This document shows, piece after piece, positions 11,622 to 22,806 of a DNA stretch of 64,000 bases. A program made the translations under genes and the position numbers. Source of the stretch: Siphonodentalium dalli (lineage: Eukaryota > Mollusca > Scaphopoda > Gadilida > Siphonodentaliidae); assembly GCA_032622095.1 (NCBI GenBank), contig CP136068.1, forward strand, positions 184,456,796 through 184,520,795, given 5' to 3'. The notes under the pieces were generated by a model, which saw only the letters and a program-made list of their open reading frames with translations, did not search any database and was not told the DNA's origin. How positions within the stretch are numbered: the first letter of the stretch is position 1; every line of letters starts with the position of its first letter.

Positions 11622-12430
11622 GACTCAAAATAATTTTTTATTTAATGACGGTCAAAATGACAGGCACCAAATGGATGGTGTTGGTCATTTCAAAATGGTT
11701 CCTGTCGAATTTTCAGATGTACTGTATGAGACAGTATTTAAATTTCCAATCGAATTATTATTCGTCAATGATGCGCACATTTTAGTGAGCATCCAATTGC
11801 CACCTAGGAAAAACCCTAGTTCAAAAACTTTACATCGATTAATAAATACACATGCAATTCGACATAATTATATTCACTATGAATTGATCTGAAATTAAAA
11901 AAGAACTATTTTTTACTTTCAATGTCCTATTTGGCCAGAAGTGGCTCCTTGGACCGATACAGATTGTTTAAAGGTACTCAATCCAAATTAACGCTCGCAA
12001 ATTACTATTTCCTTGGCTTCGGGGGTAAAAAATATTTGATTCGAGTCGAGGAACCCACCCATCAAAGCTAGGAGTGATCAGATATCGATGTTTGAAATCT
12101 ATTATTTTAAGTGGCCCAGTAAACTGTCGACGAGAAGCACTTATCTGACCAGTTAGCGGATGAAGATCGATAACTCTAAAATCCAGTGGCTTTTTTTGTG
12201 TCAGATATTTGACAATGATAAATAACAGGTTTTGGGGAATTTTATATTATAGTTGACTGTGGTTAGCATTATTTTTGGGCAATTAATCGATTCTGATAAC
12301 TGAAGCGGCATTTCAAAAAATGTTGTTGTTGTTGTTGTTGTTGGAATCTGATATGGGGACCGTCGAATCGGATTGAGTACCTTTAAAGAATTGCATTGGA
12401 CAAAATGTCCAACAGATACAGAAGTGTGCA
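11622..12430 (+). repeat. Dispersed repeat, copy B (carries a MITE insertion)
   Basis: Inverse partner of 1-386. The homology is split by the MITE at 11972-12382 and resumes at 12383. A (GTT)n tract lies inside the MITE near 12322-12342. Confidence 0.85.
11972..12382. mobile_element. 411-bp MITE in a TTAA target site
   Basis: Perfect 13-bp inverted termini AGGTACTCAATCC / GGATTGAGTACCT, flanked by TTAA at 11968-11971 and 12383-12386. Copy A at the window start shows the same flanks joined with one TTAA, an empty site. TTAA targets are the hallmark of piggyBac-type transposition; the terminal bases are not the classical CCC, so the superfamily is inferred. No coding capacity. Confidence 0.85.
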
Positions 12431-12867
12431 CTGGACATAAGCTATTTTTCGTCGGACAATGACCGTGACCGGCCAATTTACCATGATTGTGGATGCCAAC
12501 AAGATAGAGTTGTCCTTCTTGGTACACATTTAGTCTGCTCTGAATGTTTTCACGCATATTTCTGTTCTAATTATAGCCCCTAAAACTGACCCACGGATGT
12601 GATAAGAAATTCTAAATAAAATTTAAATCAATTGATTGAAACTTTTCTGGACAGATGTCCTCGATTTATATCTATTATAATGATAAAATCAATAAAATGA
12701 AAACATTCTGGGCCGTTTGAAGGGGACGGGCAAGTTACCAGAAACATATAGTGGGATCCCTTAAGGGTTGAATCGTTGAATGGTTTAGTCGTTAAAGTCA
12801 CAATATCAGTTCTTTTTTGGTCTAAGTTACCGACCTTACTAATAAGGTTTGTTGGCATAACCTAATT

Positions 12868-12905
12868 TTACACACACACACCCCCCCCCCCCCCCCCCCC
12901 CCCCC
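12868..12905. repeat. (CA)n followed by poly-C
   Basis: Alternating ACAC runs directly into about 27 C residues. Confidence 0.9.
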
Positions 12906-12951
12906 GCCAGAATCTATATATATAAAAACTTTATGGAAGAGACAGATTATC

Positions 12952-13838
12952 TTTCAAGGATATCACGGTGTAGCTTTTCTCAGTCATTATCGATGCCCGC
13001 TAATCCACTGAGCACGTTGCCGAAAAGGGTTATGTGATAGGCTGCCCATAACTGAAGTTATGCCGATTCATGCGATTGAATATTCCATTATGGATTAAAC
13101 AGCCTGAATCATTAATCTTCCTTCATGTGACATGACATGAGAAGACGAGCGCCTATCCCCATGACATTCCCCTGGTCAGGTGACCCATCTGTACCAATTT
13201 TCCTACATAAGGAAAGCTCTTTATTGCTCATATTTACCCCAATAAATCATCTGAGGTCGACAACATCTATCTCAGTAAACTATACGGGTCTAATTACCTC
13301 CATATTTAAATTTTCACCATCCAGATTGCAACCATTTTAGGTATATAAAGAGTTATTAAATTCAATTAATTATTTGTGCCTTTTAACACATCTGATGTCA
13401 ATTTGACCTATCTAATAAGATTCCCCGGGTCAAATTACCCATATGTGCAAATTTTCAGCTCCAAGGGGCCAGCCATTTCGGTATGAACAATCAGTTATTG
13501 ATTACAGTGGGAGATAAAAGTCAATTGCAACTGCCTTTCAAGTTTGACACTGTGTGTCACTAGCAGTCCCATAACTTCAGTTACAGGCGGCCTATCACAA
13601 AAATCTGTTCGGCAACATGTTCAGTGGATTAGCGGGCATCGATAACATGTTCAGTGGATTAGCAGGCATCGATAACATGATCAGTGGATTAGCAGGCAAC
13701 ATGTTCAGTGGATTAGCAGGCAACATGTTCAGTGGATTAGCAGGTAACATGTTCAGTGGATTAGTGGGCAACATGTTCAGTGGATTAGCGGGTATCGATA
13801 ATGACTGAGAAAAGCTACACTGGTGATATCCTTTAAGA
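12952..13838. mobile_element. TIR element whose right arm contains an expanded minisatellite
   Basis: The left arm 12952-13064 is repeated in inverse at about 13570-13838. Shared segments include AGCTTTTCTCAGTCATTATC, GATGCCCGCTAATCCACTGA and TGATAGGC.GCC. The left arm has one 'AACATGTTCAGTGGATTAGC' unit; the right arm has seven (13613-13800), of 30 or 24 bp depending on whether ATCGAT is kept. The interior carries a 'GGGTCAAATTACCCATATGT' type module at about 13150-13480. No transposase is visible. Confidence 0.8.
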
Positions 13839-14154
13839 AAAATGGAAACATTAAAAAAGATGATATATTTCATAAAAACAAAACCATGTTCTTTGCTTGA
13901 GCAACAGATTTGATTTGGTGTTATTTTGCTTGGAATTTGTTCATTTACTGAGGTGTAGAAGTATGTATACAATCATTATACAACCAAATTATGAATCAGA
14001 ACCACTAACGTTCTGGCTGACATGTTATGTATCTGGACTTTCATTTTAGATTTCAGGCTGAACTATAATCCCTGAAATCATTAAGAATTGCACCTTGAGT
14101 GTTATTGAATCTTTATAAACTAGAACACGAGCATCTCTAGGGCGTGGCAAAATA

Positions 14155-14345
14155 CACCCGAGGTATTTTCAACAATGGGCCATAACTCTGGTGAAAATTT
14201 GTGGCGGAACCCAAATTCAATCTTGAACTGTCCTTTGGGGCAAGTAAACTCGCGTACCAAATTTCATTCCATTCAGGTCAGACTTACTGAAGTTATCATC
14301 CAGAAATGAAAAAAAGTGAATGGACAGACATATGGACAGACAGAT
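14155..14345 (+). repeat. ATAACTC-type module with GGACAGACA tail
   Basis: GGGCCATAACTCTGG ... GGAACCCAAATTCAATCTTG ... ACCAAATTTCATTCCATTCA ... GGACAGACATATGGACAGAC. The same order of blocks as at 26860, 27700 and 28010. Confidence 0.65.
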
Positions 14346-14455
14346 GACCAATAACACATAAATACATATCCCGTTTTTTCAAATATTTCTAAAGTGTCAT
14401 CAATTGAAATGAAGTAAATTTTCCTGTAGGTAGGGGTTGGGGAATGGGACCCTAT

Positions 14456-14766
14456 CAAGCCTGCAAATAGTGTGTCTGTCATTTTCAGAATGAGGTCCCC
14501 AGAGGGTGAATTTAGTGTTGCTATCAAATTAACATTGTTGTTTTTAGTTACATTTCCCTTCTGGGAAGTTTCTATATCCCCTAATTTGCAGAAGATAAAA
14601 TTCATAATTGAGGTGCCCAAAGGGTGAACATCACCAACTTCAACTGGGGAACTTCAATCTGATCCTAGGTCTGCCATAGCAGTTGAGGGCCTTAGCAGAA
14701 TGAGGTCCCCAGAGGGTGAATTTAGTGATGCTATGTGGGATGACAGACACACTATTTGCCGGCTTG
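14456..14766. mobile_element. hAT-like double-hairpin MITE, copy 3
   Basis: CAAGCCTGCAAATAG ... CTATTTGCCGGCTTG, flanked by GACCCTAT (14448-14455) and GACCCTAC (14767-14774), a 7/8 match consistent with an 8-bp hAT duplication. Here the inner half of each arm hairpin is lost, so the arms are simple. The interior 'CCCTTCTGGGAAGTTTCTAT' block is nearly identical to that of copy 4. Confidence 0.82.
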
Positions 14767-14889
14767 GACCCTACAGAGAAAATGTTAGTCCATGCAATCA
14801 ATAACATTAAGAAGTTCACACACTTATGATGTTCTCTCTTGCATTCATAGAATGCATGTAGTGCTGCTGAATTGGTCATTGTCGTATGG

Positions 14890-15285
14890 TATCGAGCAAA
14901 AAGGCACCCAGGATCTCCGAAATGTGCAAAAAGACACCCAGGATCTCATATAAATGGGTGAAAAGACACCCAGGATCTCCTATAAATGTGCAAAAAGACA
15001 GACAGGATCTCCTATAAATGGGTGAAAAGACATCCAGGATCTCCTATAAATGTGCAAAAAGACAGACAGGATCTCCTATAAATGTGAAAAAAAAGACACC
15101 CAGGGTCTCCTAAATGTGAAAAAAAGATGAAAAAAAGACACCCAGGATCTCCTAAGCGTGCAAAAAAGACACCCAGGATCTCCTAAATGTGAAAAAAAGA
15201 TGCCCAGGATCTCCTAAGCGTGCAAAAAAAGACACCCAGGATCTCCTAAATGTGAAAAAAACACCCAGCATCTCAAAGTCTCGTT
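14890..15285 (+). repeat. Minisatellite, about 31-36 bp x about 12
   Basis: Unit AAAAAGACACCCAGGATCTC-CTAAATGTGC with variable spacers (CTATAAATG, AAGCGTG). Part of it gives an accidental open frame. Confidence 0.88.
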
Positions 15286-15454
15286 CGTCTGCGACAGTCA
15301 AACTCAATGCGGAGTCAACTCAATGCGGCGTCAACCCATCAAATTTGGTTGAAATTTCACTCAAAAATCACAAACAAATTATTATTGTATTAATATTATT
15401 ATTGTATTAATAATTTACATGCAACTAATTTAAAATCTGTTCGTTTTATGAGAC

Positions 15455-15540
15455 TTTGAGATCCTGGGTGTCTTTTTGCACGTTTAAGAGATCATGGGTG
15501 TCTTTTTGCATGTTTAGGAGATCCTGGGTGTCTTTGTGCA
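15455..15540 (-). repeat. Same minisatellite in inverse orientation, 3 units
   Basis: GAGATCCTGGGTGTCTTTTT-GCA is repeated three times. It is the reverse complement of the array at 14890-15285, 170 bp away. Confidence 0.88.
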
Positions 15541-15552
15541 AAACAATGCATA

Positions 15553-15997
15553 CAAGCCTGCAAATAGCGTGTCTGTCATTTGCAGAATGATGTCCCCAGA
15601 GGGTGAATTTAGTGACGCTATCCCACATAGCAGGCTAGCATCACTAAATTCACCCTCTGGAGACCTCATTCTGCTTAGGCCTCATCTTCTGGGAAGTATC
15701 TATAGTATCAAATTAACATTGTTTTTAGTTACATTTCCCTTCTGGGAAGTTTCTATATCCCCTAATTTGCAGAAGATAAAATTCATAATTGAGGTGCCCA
15801 AAGGGTGAACATCACCAACTTCAACTGGGGAACTTCAATCTGATCCTAGGTCTGCCATAGCAGATTAGGGCCTTGGCAGAATGAGGTCCCCAGAGGGTGA
15901 ATTTAGTGATGCTAGCCCGCTATGCAGGATAGCGTCACTAAATTCACCCTCTGGGGACCTCATTCTGCAAAGGACAGACACGCTAATTGCAGGCTTG
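15553..15997. mobile_element. hAT-like double-hairpin MITE, copy 4 (most complete)
   Basis: CAAGCCTGCAAATAGCGTGT at the left, inverse at the right (15978-15997). Both arms are complete hairpins built from CAGAATGAGGTCCCCAGAGG and its inverse. The roughly 180-bp interior is shared with copy 3 and, in part, with 31150-31230. A clear 8-bp target duplication is not visible for this copy. Confidence 0.85.
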
Positions 15998-16136
15998 TAT
16001 GCAAAAACAACCAATTTAGCTGTAGAGCTAGCTCTTCCATCCATACATCTTTAGTTCTTTGTTCATTGCGCGTGTTATATTTCCGCCACAATCCACAAGT
16101 TTTCCTGCTGACAATGTGAGCTGCTGGACATGCCCC

Positions 16137-16441
16137 AGATATGTGTAGTTAACTGCCACCCTGGAATGAGAATAATAAAAACATAGAATAACAGACCCGA
16201 TGATTCACCCAGATATGTGTAGTTAACTGCCACCCTGGAATGAGGATGATAAAAAAAGATATGTCTAGTTAACTGCCACCCTGGAATGAGGATGATAAAA
16301 ACAGATATGTGTAGTTAACTGCCACCCTGGAATGAGGATGATAAAAACAGATATGTGTAGTTAACTGCCACCCTGGAATGAGGATGATAAAAACAGATAT
16401 GTGTAGTTAACTGCCACCCTGGAATGAGGATGATAAAACAT
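16137..16441 (+). repeat. Minisatellite, 46 bp x about 6
   Basis: Unit AGATATGTGTAGTTAACTGC-CACCCTGGAATGAGGATGATAAAAAC. The first unit is diverged and carries extra sequence. Confidence 0.9.
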
Positions 16442-16479
16442 AGAATGCCAAGCCTGACGATTTGGAAGGGTTAAACTGA

Positions 16480-17074
16480 TCCTAAATGATAATCGATAGT
16501 CGGTCGTCAATAATCAACTATAATCGATTAATCATACCTAAAAACATCAGTGGAAGTATTCCTTAATGTGGCCTATTGGCTGGGTGCTGGTTAACTGCAC
16601 TGTTGCTGGTTGTTTGAGGCATCGGCTGATGTAATTTTTACGTTATAAAGTGCATCATAAACCACTGTTAATGACCAATGAACACCATGTATTGAATACC
16701 AGCACAGTTCTCGGCGATGTTGGATGTATAAATATACAACGACGTCGCCATAAGTTGAAAGCTGCAGTGCCGCCAATTTGTAGAATATACGACCCGAAGA
16801 GTAACCATGTCGCATCATCAAATGAACTGCCGACTGTTTGTAACATAAGTTAGTACTCATGTTGTCGGAATCTCTTTGATATGCGATCAAAGGTTGTTAA
16901 CCCTTTGGTTGTAGATTAAACTGTGAAAAACAAACACGGTATTCAATAATATACCTGGCATTTTCCGACGTCTGAAATAAATAACGCAGATTAATCGACT
17001 ATGGAAAAGATAATCGATTATCGGCTTTATCAACGGCTCATCGATTATACGATTAATCGTGGCACCCCTACTGA
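16480..17074. repeat. Possible hAT-like remnant rich in AATCGATTA
   Basis: The right end reads CGATTAATCGTGGCACCCCTACTG, whose inverse begins CAGTAGGGGTGCCAC, a typical hAT-like terminus. Both ends carry repeated TAATCGATTA motifs. I do not find the matching left terminus or a target duplication. Confidence 0.45.
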
Positions 17075-17656
17075 TGTTATTACTTATCTTGTTTTGTCAT
17101 GTGTGACATTACTTTTATTTTAGAGCTCATGTGACGACAGTGACATTAAAAAATATGATACCGGCTGAGAGGTAGGGTCGCTTCGTGTTTTTCAGCAATA
17201 TGCATATAAAGATTAAAGGCCTACTTAATTTTCGAACCTCCAGATGCCATATTATATACTAATTGAAAGAGGAAGCTCCAAAACATTGTATTATCAACTT
17301 AACTGGTGTAATAAATTGTGAACAGGTTGTTGTTGACGTGCCAACATGTTTTCCATGCTTCAGTTTAATATGGACTGTAATGCAAAGTCTATTATTTTCA
17401 ATGGAAGGGGAATAACTCTATATCTTAAATAGTTTGAATTCTGTTGCTGGGAACGAAACGGGGTAAATATTTCTATGATTTCAGCTAATTTCTATTAATC
17501 TGTGGGCACCTTCTGAGACACAAACGTTCCAAATGTTGATAAATTATACTATTTTAATTATATATTATGTCATAGATTGTTATTAAAACAATGTCAAGGC
17601 ACTTTAAAAAAAATAATCGATGACTCGAAAATTAAATGGGCCTTTATGTACTTACG
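17075..17656. other. No recognisable feature
   Basis: AT-rich sequence before the satellite; I see no coding or repeat structure. Confidence 0.4.
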
Positions 17657-19673
17657 TAAATTCCATGTATAGATCATGGACCCAGCGTCGGGGGTCAGCA
17701 CAAAACTCTCTGGAAAAAAATTATAATCAACCATTATAGTCAATGCAAGCACTGATGTAAGGCATATAAACCTGATGTAAGGCACAGGGTTCATACACCT
17801 AGCTGAGAGTAAAATTCCATGTATAGATCATGGACCCAGCGTCGGGGGTCAGCACAAAATTCTCTGGAAAAAACAATTGTAATCAACCATTATAGTCAAT
17901 GCAAGCACTGATTTAAGGCACAGGGTTCATACACCTAGCTGAGAGTAAAATTCCATGTATAGATCATGGACCCAGCGTCGGGGGTCAGCACAAAATTCTC
18001 TGGAAAAAACAATTGTAATCAACCATTATAGTCAATGCAAGCACTGATTTAAGGCACAGGGTTCATACACCTAGCTGAGAGTAAAATTCCATGTATAGAT
18101 CATGGACCCAGCGTCGGGGGTCAGCACAAAATTCTCTGGAAAAAACAATTGTAATCAACCATTATAGTCAATGCAAGCACTGATTTAAGGCACAGGGTTC
18201 ATACACCTAGCTGAGAGTAAAATTCCATGTATAGATCATGGACCCAGCGTCGGGGGTCAGCACAAAATTCTCTGGAAAAAACAATTGTAATCAACCATTA
18301 TAGTCAATGCAAGCACTGATTTAAGGCACAGGGTTCATACACCTAGCTGAGAGTAAAATTCCATGTATAGATCATGGACCCAGCGTCGGGGGTCAGCACA
18401 AAATTCTCTGGAAAAAACAATTGTAATCAACCATTATAGTCAATGCAAGCACTGATTTAAGGCACAGGGTTCATACACCTAGCTGAGAGTAAAATTCCAT
18501 GTATAGATCATGGACCCAGCGTCGGGGGTCAGCACAAAATTCTCTGGAAAAAACAATTGTAATCAACCATTATAGTCAATGCAAGCACTGATTTAAGGCA
18601 CAGGGTTCATACACCTAGCTGAGAGTAAAATTCCATGTATAGATCATGGACCCAGCGTCGGGGGTCAGCACAAAATTCTCTGGAAAAAACAATTGTAATC
18701 AACCATTATAGTCAATGCAAGCACTGATTTAAGGCACAGGGTTCATACACCTAGCTGAGAGTAAAATTCCATGTATAGATCATGGACCCAGCGTCGGGGG
18801 TCAGCACAAAATTCTCTGGAAAAAACAATTGTAATCAACCATTATAGTCAATGCAAGCACTGATTTAAGGCACAGGGTTCATACACCTAGCTGAGAGTAA
18901 AATTCCATGTATAGATCATGGACCCAGCGTCGGGGGTCAGCACAAAATTCTCTGGAAAAAACAATTGTAATCAACCATTATAGTCAATGCAAGCACTGAT
19001 TTAAGGCACAGGGTTCATACACCTAGCTGAGAGTAAAATTCCATGTATAGATCATGGACCCAGCGTCGGGGGTCAGCACAAAATTCTCTGGAAAAAACAA
19101 TTGTAATCAACCATTATAGTCAATGCAAGCACTGATTTAAGGCACAGGGTTCATACACCTAGCTGAGAGTAAAATTCCATGTATAGATCATGGACCCAGC
19201 GTCGGGGGTCAGCACAAAATTCTCTGGAAAAAACAATTGTAATCAACCATTATAGTCAATGCAAGCACTGATTTAAGGCACAGGGTTCATACACCTAGCT
19301 GAGAGTAAAATTCCATGTATAGATCATGGACCCAGCGTCGGGGGTCAGCACAAAATTCTCTGGAAAAAACAATTGTAATCAACCATTATAGTCAATGCAA
19401 GCACTGATTTAAGGCACAGGGTTCATACACCTAGCTGAGAGTAAAATTCCATGTATAGATCATGGACCCAGCGTCGGGGGTCAGCACAAAATTCTCTGGA
19501 AAAAAAATTATAATCAACCATTATAGTCAATGCAAGCACTGATTTAAGGCACAGGGTTCATACACCTAGCTGAGAGTAAAATTCCATGTATAGATCATGG
19601 ACCCAGCGTCGGGGGTCAGCACAAAATTCTCTGGAAAAAAAATTATAATCAACCATTATAGTCAATGCAAGCA
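17657..19673 (+). repeat. 136-bp satellite array, 15 units
   Basis: Units start with TTCCATGTATAGATCATGGA at 17661, 17815, 17951 and then every 136 bp to 19447 and 19582. Inner units look identical. The first and last two differ in the same way (AAAAAAATTATAATC instead of AAAAAACAATTGTAATC). The unit contains a short palindrome, CCATG-TATAGAT-CATGG. The first unit ends with one copy of the 20-bp repeat that is expanded after the last unit. Confidence 0.95.
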
Positions 19674-19993
19674 CTGATGTGAGGCATATAAACCTGATGT
19701 GAGGCATATAAACCTGATGTGAGGCATATAAACCTGATGTGAGGCATATAAACCTGATGTGAGGCATATAAACCTGATGTGAGGCATATAAACCTGATGT
19801 GAGGCATATAAACCTGATGTGAGGCATATAAACCTGATGTGAGGCATATAAACCTGATGTGAGGCATATAAACCTGATGTGAGGCATATAAACCTGATGT
19901 GAGGCATATAAACCTGATGTGAGGCATATAAACCTGATGTGAGGCATATAAACCTGATGTGAGGCATATAAACCTGATGTGAGGCATATAAAC
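19674..19993 (+). repeat. 20-bp minisatellite, exactly 16 copies
   Basis: CTGATGTGAGGCATATAAAC repeated 16 times without variation, fused to the last satellite unit. Because 20 is not a multiple of 3, open frames here translate as 20-residue periodic peptides; these are artefacts. Confidence 0.97.
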
Positions 19994-20307
19994 CTGTACT
20001 GCAACAGCACTGGCTTTTTGAAAAATCCGGGAGGGCTAAAATTTCTCTGGCCAGATAGAGGGTATTACGAGAGCTAAATGCTCTTGCATGTATAGCTCTC
20101 GCAGGGGCAATTACTCTATTTAGTCTCTATTTGTAATGATCCAGATGCACAGACAAAACAATTCATATCTAAGTTTAACTTTAAAGGCATGGATGGCCTT
20201 CGTTATAACTTATATGCTTAAATTTAGAAATAAAAGTTACCAAATTATAAGGGATACATGAATTAGCAGATCCAATACCAACCTCTGGTTCACACCGGGT
20301 TTTATTT

Positions 20308-20454
20308 AAGAAATAAATACACGGTGTAGAGGTGTGTATGGTCAAGTTGTACCACAAAAAACTGATTGTAGGACGACGCGTAGCGGAGTCCTACAATCAG
20401 TTTTTGTGGTACAACTTGACCATACACACCGATACACCGTGTATTTATTTCTTT
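20308..20454. repeat. Long near-perfect palindrome
   Basis: AAGAAATAAATACACGGTGT on the left is mirrored at 20435-20454. The arms of about 65 bp run through GTTGTACCACAAAAA to a CG-rich loop (CGACGCGTAGCGGAG). Related 'GAAATAAATACAC' sequence occurs near 57925, and GTGGTACAA/TTGTACCAC recurs at about 21222-21260. Confidence 0.88.
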
Positions 20455-21221
20455 TGTAATACGACTGAAAGTTTATGGTCACAATTCGACTGAATAGTCA
20501 ACGAAATACTGCGCTTTTTCGGTCTCAGGTGAGAAAACATTTCGTGGTGTAATTCGTATTGGGCCTACTCGATTTCTGTGCATGGAGTACTCTGGTAATG
20601 TCTTGTCTTGTTATGAAATTCCCCCGTTGACTTTTCGAGGCACCTCTTCTAGAAATAATCGTTGTGATTGGCTAAAAAACGATGTGTTTTCAGCGGCGCC
20701 CGTGCGTTTCATTTAAATTGTACAGGAAATACGATTTCGGTCATTTCTGTTTTGAACGTTGTTGGGATAACATGAATATGACCATCGACTATGGACCATT
20801 TTCCTTACACAAAGCGATCTAAATGATCTAGTTTACTAAACTAATCTTATTCCCCTTCTGTATACTGGTGAACAAACGCTTTCATTTTCAACTTGATTCC
20901 GAAATATCGAATATGATCGAGATTCGAATCGACGAATGCACAGCCCGGCCCCATGGATTTATTTTGTCAGTTAATATACTTATTAAGTAACTTTCTTTGG
21001 TCGTAACATATATCAATATACCATAACATCATTTGGACCATATTCATTGGCAACCAAACTGGTTTCAAGCGACAAATCGCTAGAAAATTCGCAAGATTGT
21101 CAAGATATAGAAAAATTCAAAGGGTTACGGGTGCGGGTGTACTCCGTTGATGCCCCGTTTGCGCGGAGTTAGAAAAGACGGGAAAAGTCGCGTGCGGCGA
21201 TCTGAATAAACCGATTTTTTT

Positions 21222-21260
21222 CGTGGTACAATTGGAAAAAGTAGAATTGTACCACAAAAC
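21222..21260. repeat. Short hairpin GTGGTACAATT ... AATTGTACCAC
   Basis: Inverted repeat with an A-rich loop. The stem matches part of the 20308-20454 palindrome. Confidence 0.7.
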
Positions 21261-21414
21261 TGGAACGAGATAGCCATGGTAACTCGGGCCACTGGCCAAT
21301 CAGGACATGGCTTTTAAGCATAGTTAGGCAGGGTCGTATTACAATACACGCTTGTTCCCAGAAGTACAGTGTTATTGCTGTTCCATATTTACCGGTCGTA
21401 TTGATCCTGCATCA

Positions 21415-21490
21415 TGCTATACCAAACAACTGTTTGGCCGCAGTGTACTATCGTTCTGCCACGGTTTACCTGCTGTTCGGCCGCGGTGAA
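21415..21490. repeat. Fragment of the GCGGCCAAACGGC element
   Basis: Contains 'TTTGGCCGCAGTGTACTA' and 'TGTTCGGCCGCGGTGAAGTTG', the subterminal motif of the element at 31930-33197. Another end fragment (GTGGACACTTGTTGTGTC) is near 22780. Confidence 0.55.
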
Positions 21491-22098
21491 GTTGCCGAAA
21501 AAAAGGATGTTGAAAAATACCAAGATAACACGATAAATGTTGTTTGATTGAGAGCTTGAGAGCCCTTTGTTTGAATACCATAAGCCAACTTGAATCCTAT
21601 ATTGGTGTACACAATAAGTAATAGTAAACATCCTACACCGTCATAAAATAAAGGTGTCATAATGCATCCTGATTAGAAGACATCACCACTGTAAATTATT
21701 AGGTGACACAGATGTTTGATGTTACAGACAATAAGGCACTGTAGAATTAGTAACACATGGGTATTTGAGAAGTAAGTAAGCATTGGAATGCCCACAAGTG
21801 ACAGCTTCATCATTAGAGAATTGACTCATCAGCCTGTCATTCAACACTGATTATATTATAATTTGCTATTGAAATGTAAGCCATTGGGCAAAACCCGAGG
21901 TGTGTGCCATGCAAGACAATGTCAATATACAATAATATTTGGTTTTACATTACACGAACTACATCCACCCCTGTAGGCCTCCCTTCAATTTCACTGTCTG
22001 GTCATTTAATCTTTTAAAACCGGGGCCAGAGTTTTCCTCAGAATGAAACTATAAAGAGCGTTTCTATGTGGTATGGTATTTTTTCATCCGCGAAGATT

Positions 22099-22357
22099 TT
22101 ATGAACCTAAGTAATGTTCAAGTCTATTTTGAATAGTTAGACAAAGCCGCGACAGCGTGGTCCTTTTATCGAGCATGAAACTTGAAAGGGAATCTCGCGG
22201 AGAAAGTGACAATAAGTAATCATCTTCACTAAAGCAACAATTATGATGTAGCAAATAATGTTGATTGCTACATAGTCTATGTGCCCAATTCCTGAATAAA
22301 GCTGAAGTAATTTGCATGCAGCGGTGGGTTGAGAGATACAGATGCGCACAAAAATAA
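22099..22357 (-). CDS. Candidate terminal exon of the TMEM106-like gene
   Basis: An acceptor TTGATTGCAG at 22358-22367 precedes a frame that joins correctly to the previous exon (phase 2, GC+T). The join gives EQYAYFCAHLYLS, which resembles the 'YDFC' region expected in TMEM106 proteins, and 86 codons run to a stop at 22099. Beyond that the resemblance fades. In another frame GHIDYVAINIICYI resembles the conserved 'GH.E......Y.YV' segment, so there may be a frameshift, a decayed end, or the real last exon may be elsewhere. Low confidence. Confidence 0.3.
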
Positions 22358-22806
22358 CTGCAATCAACAAGATGCAAAATAATTGTGCACACACAATGAC
22401 TGACCAGCTAAAAATTGTATTATTTCATTGAAAGTTATTGACAAAAGTTAAATTTTATCGACCCATTAGTCAGGAGATTGAAGTTACAGTAAATTCAGTT
22501 CAAAACAGCGACTTGTTTATTGCCGCATGGAACAAAATGTTTCGTCTTGCATTTTCACTTTTAATTCACATCCATTCAAATAAAATGCACAATTATTTTA
22601 ACAATTGATCATAAAGCATCGCTTCATTGTTAAACATGTGTCCCATCACAATCCTGAGAATTTTCAACAATCAAATAATGTTCCAGTAAGCAAAAAAAAA
22701 AATTTTAATGGGTTGTGTAAATTTTATTCAGTTCATTCTCGTGGCATACCATGGAACGGCAAGTACACCATGGTGACAGTGGACACTTGTTGTGTCAACC
22801 AGTGTA

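Noticed and set aside
13617-13808. Repetitive MFSGLAG peptide frame (and its opposite-strand partner)
   Set aside because: Product of a 24/30-bp minisatellite inside a TIR element; open on both strands, so chance.
16137-16441. CRISPR-like array
   Set aside because: 46-bp units repeat completely, including the stretch between conserved parts; no variable spacers.
19558-20010. 150-residue open frame with a 20-residue periodic sequence
   Set aside because: It is the translation of the 20-bp minisatellite, which is open in several frames at once; no gene context.
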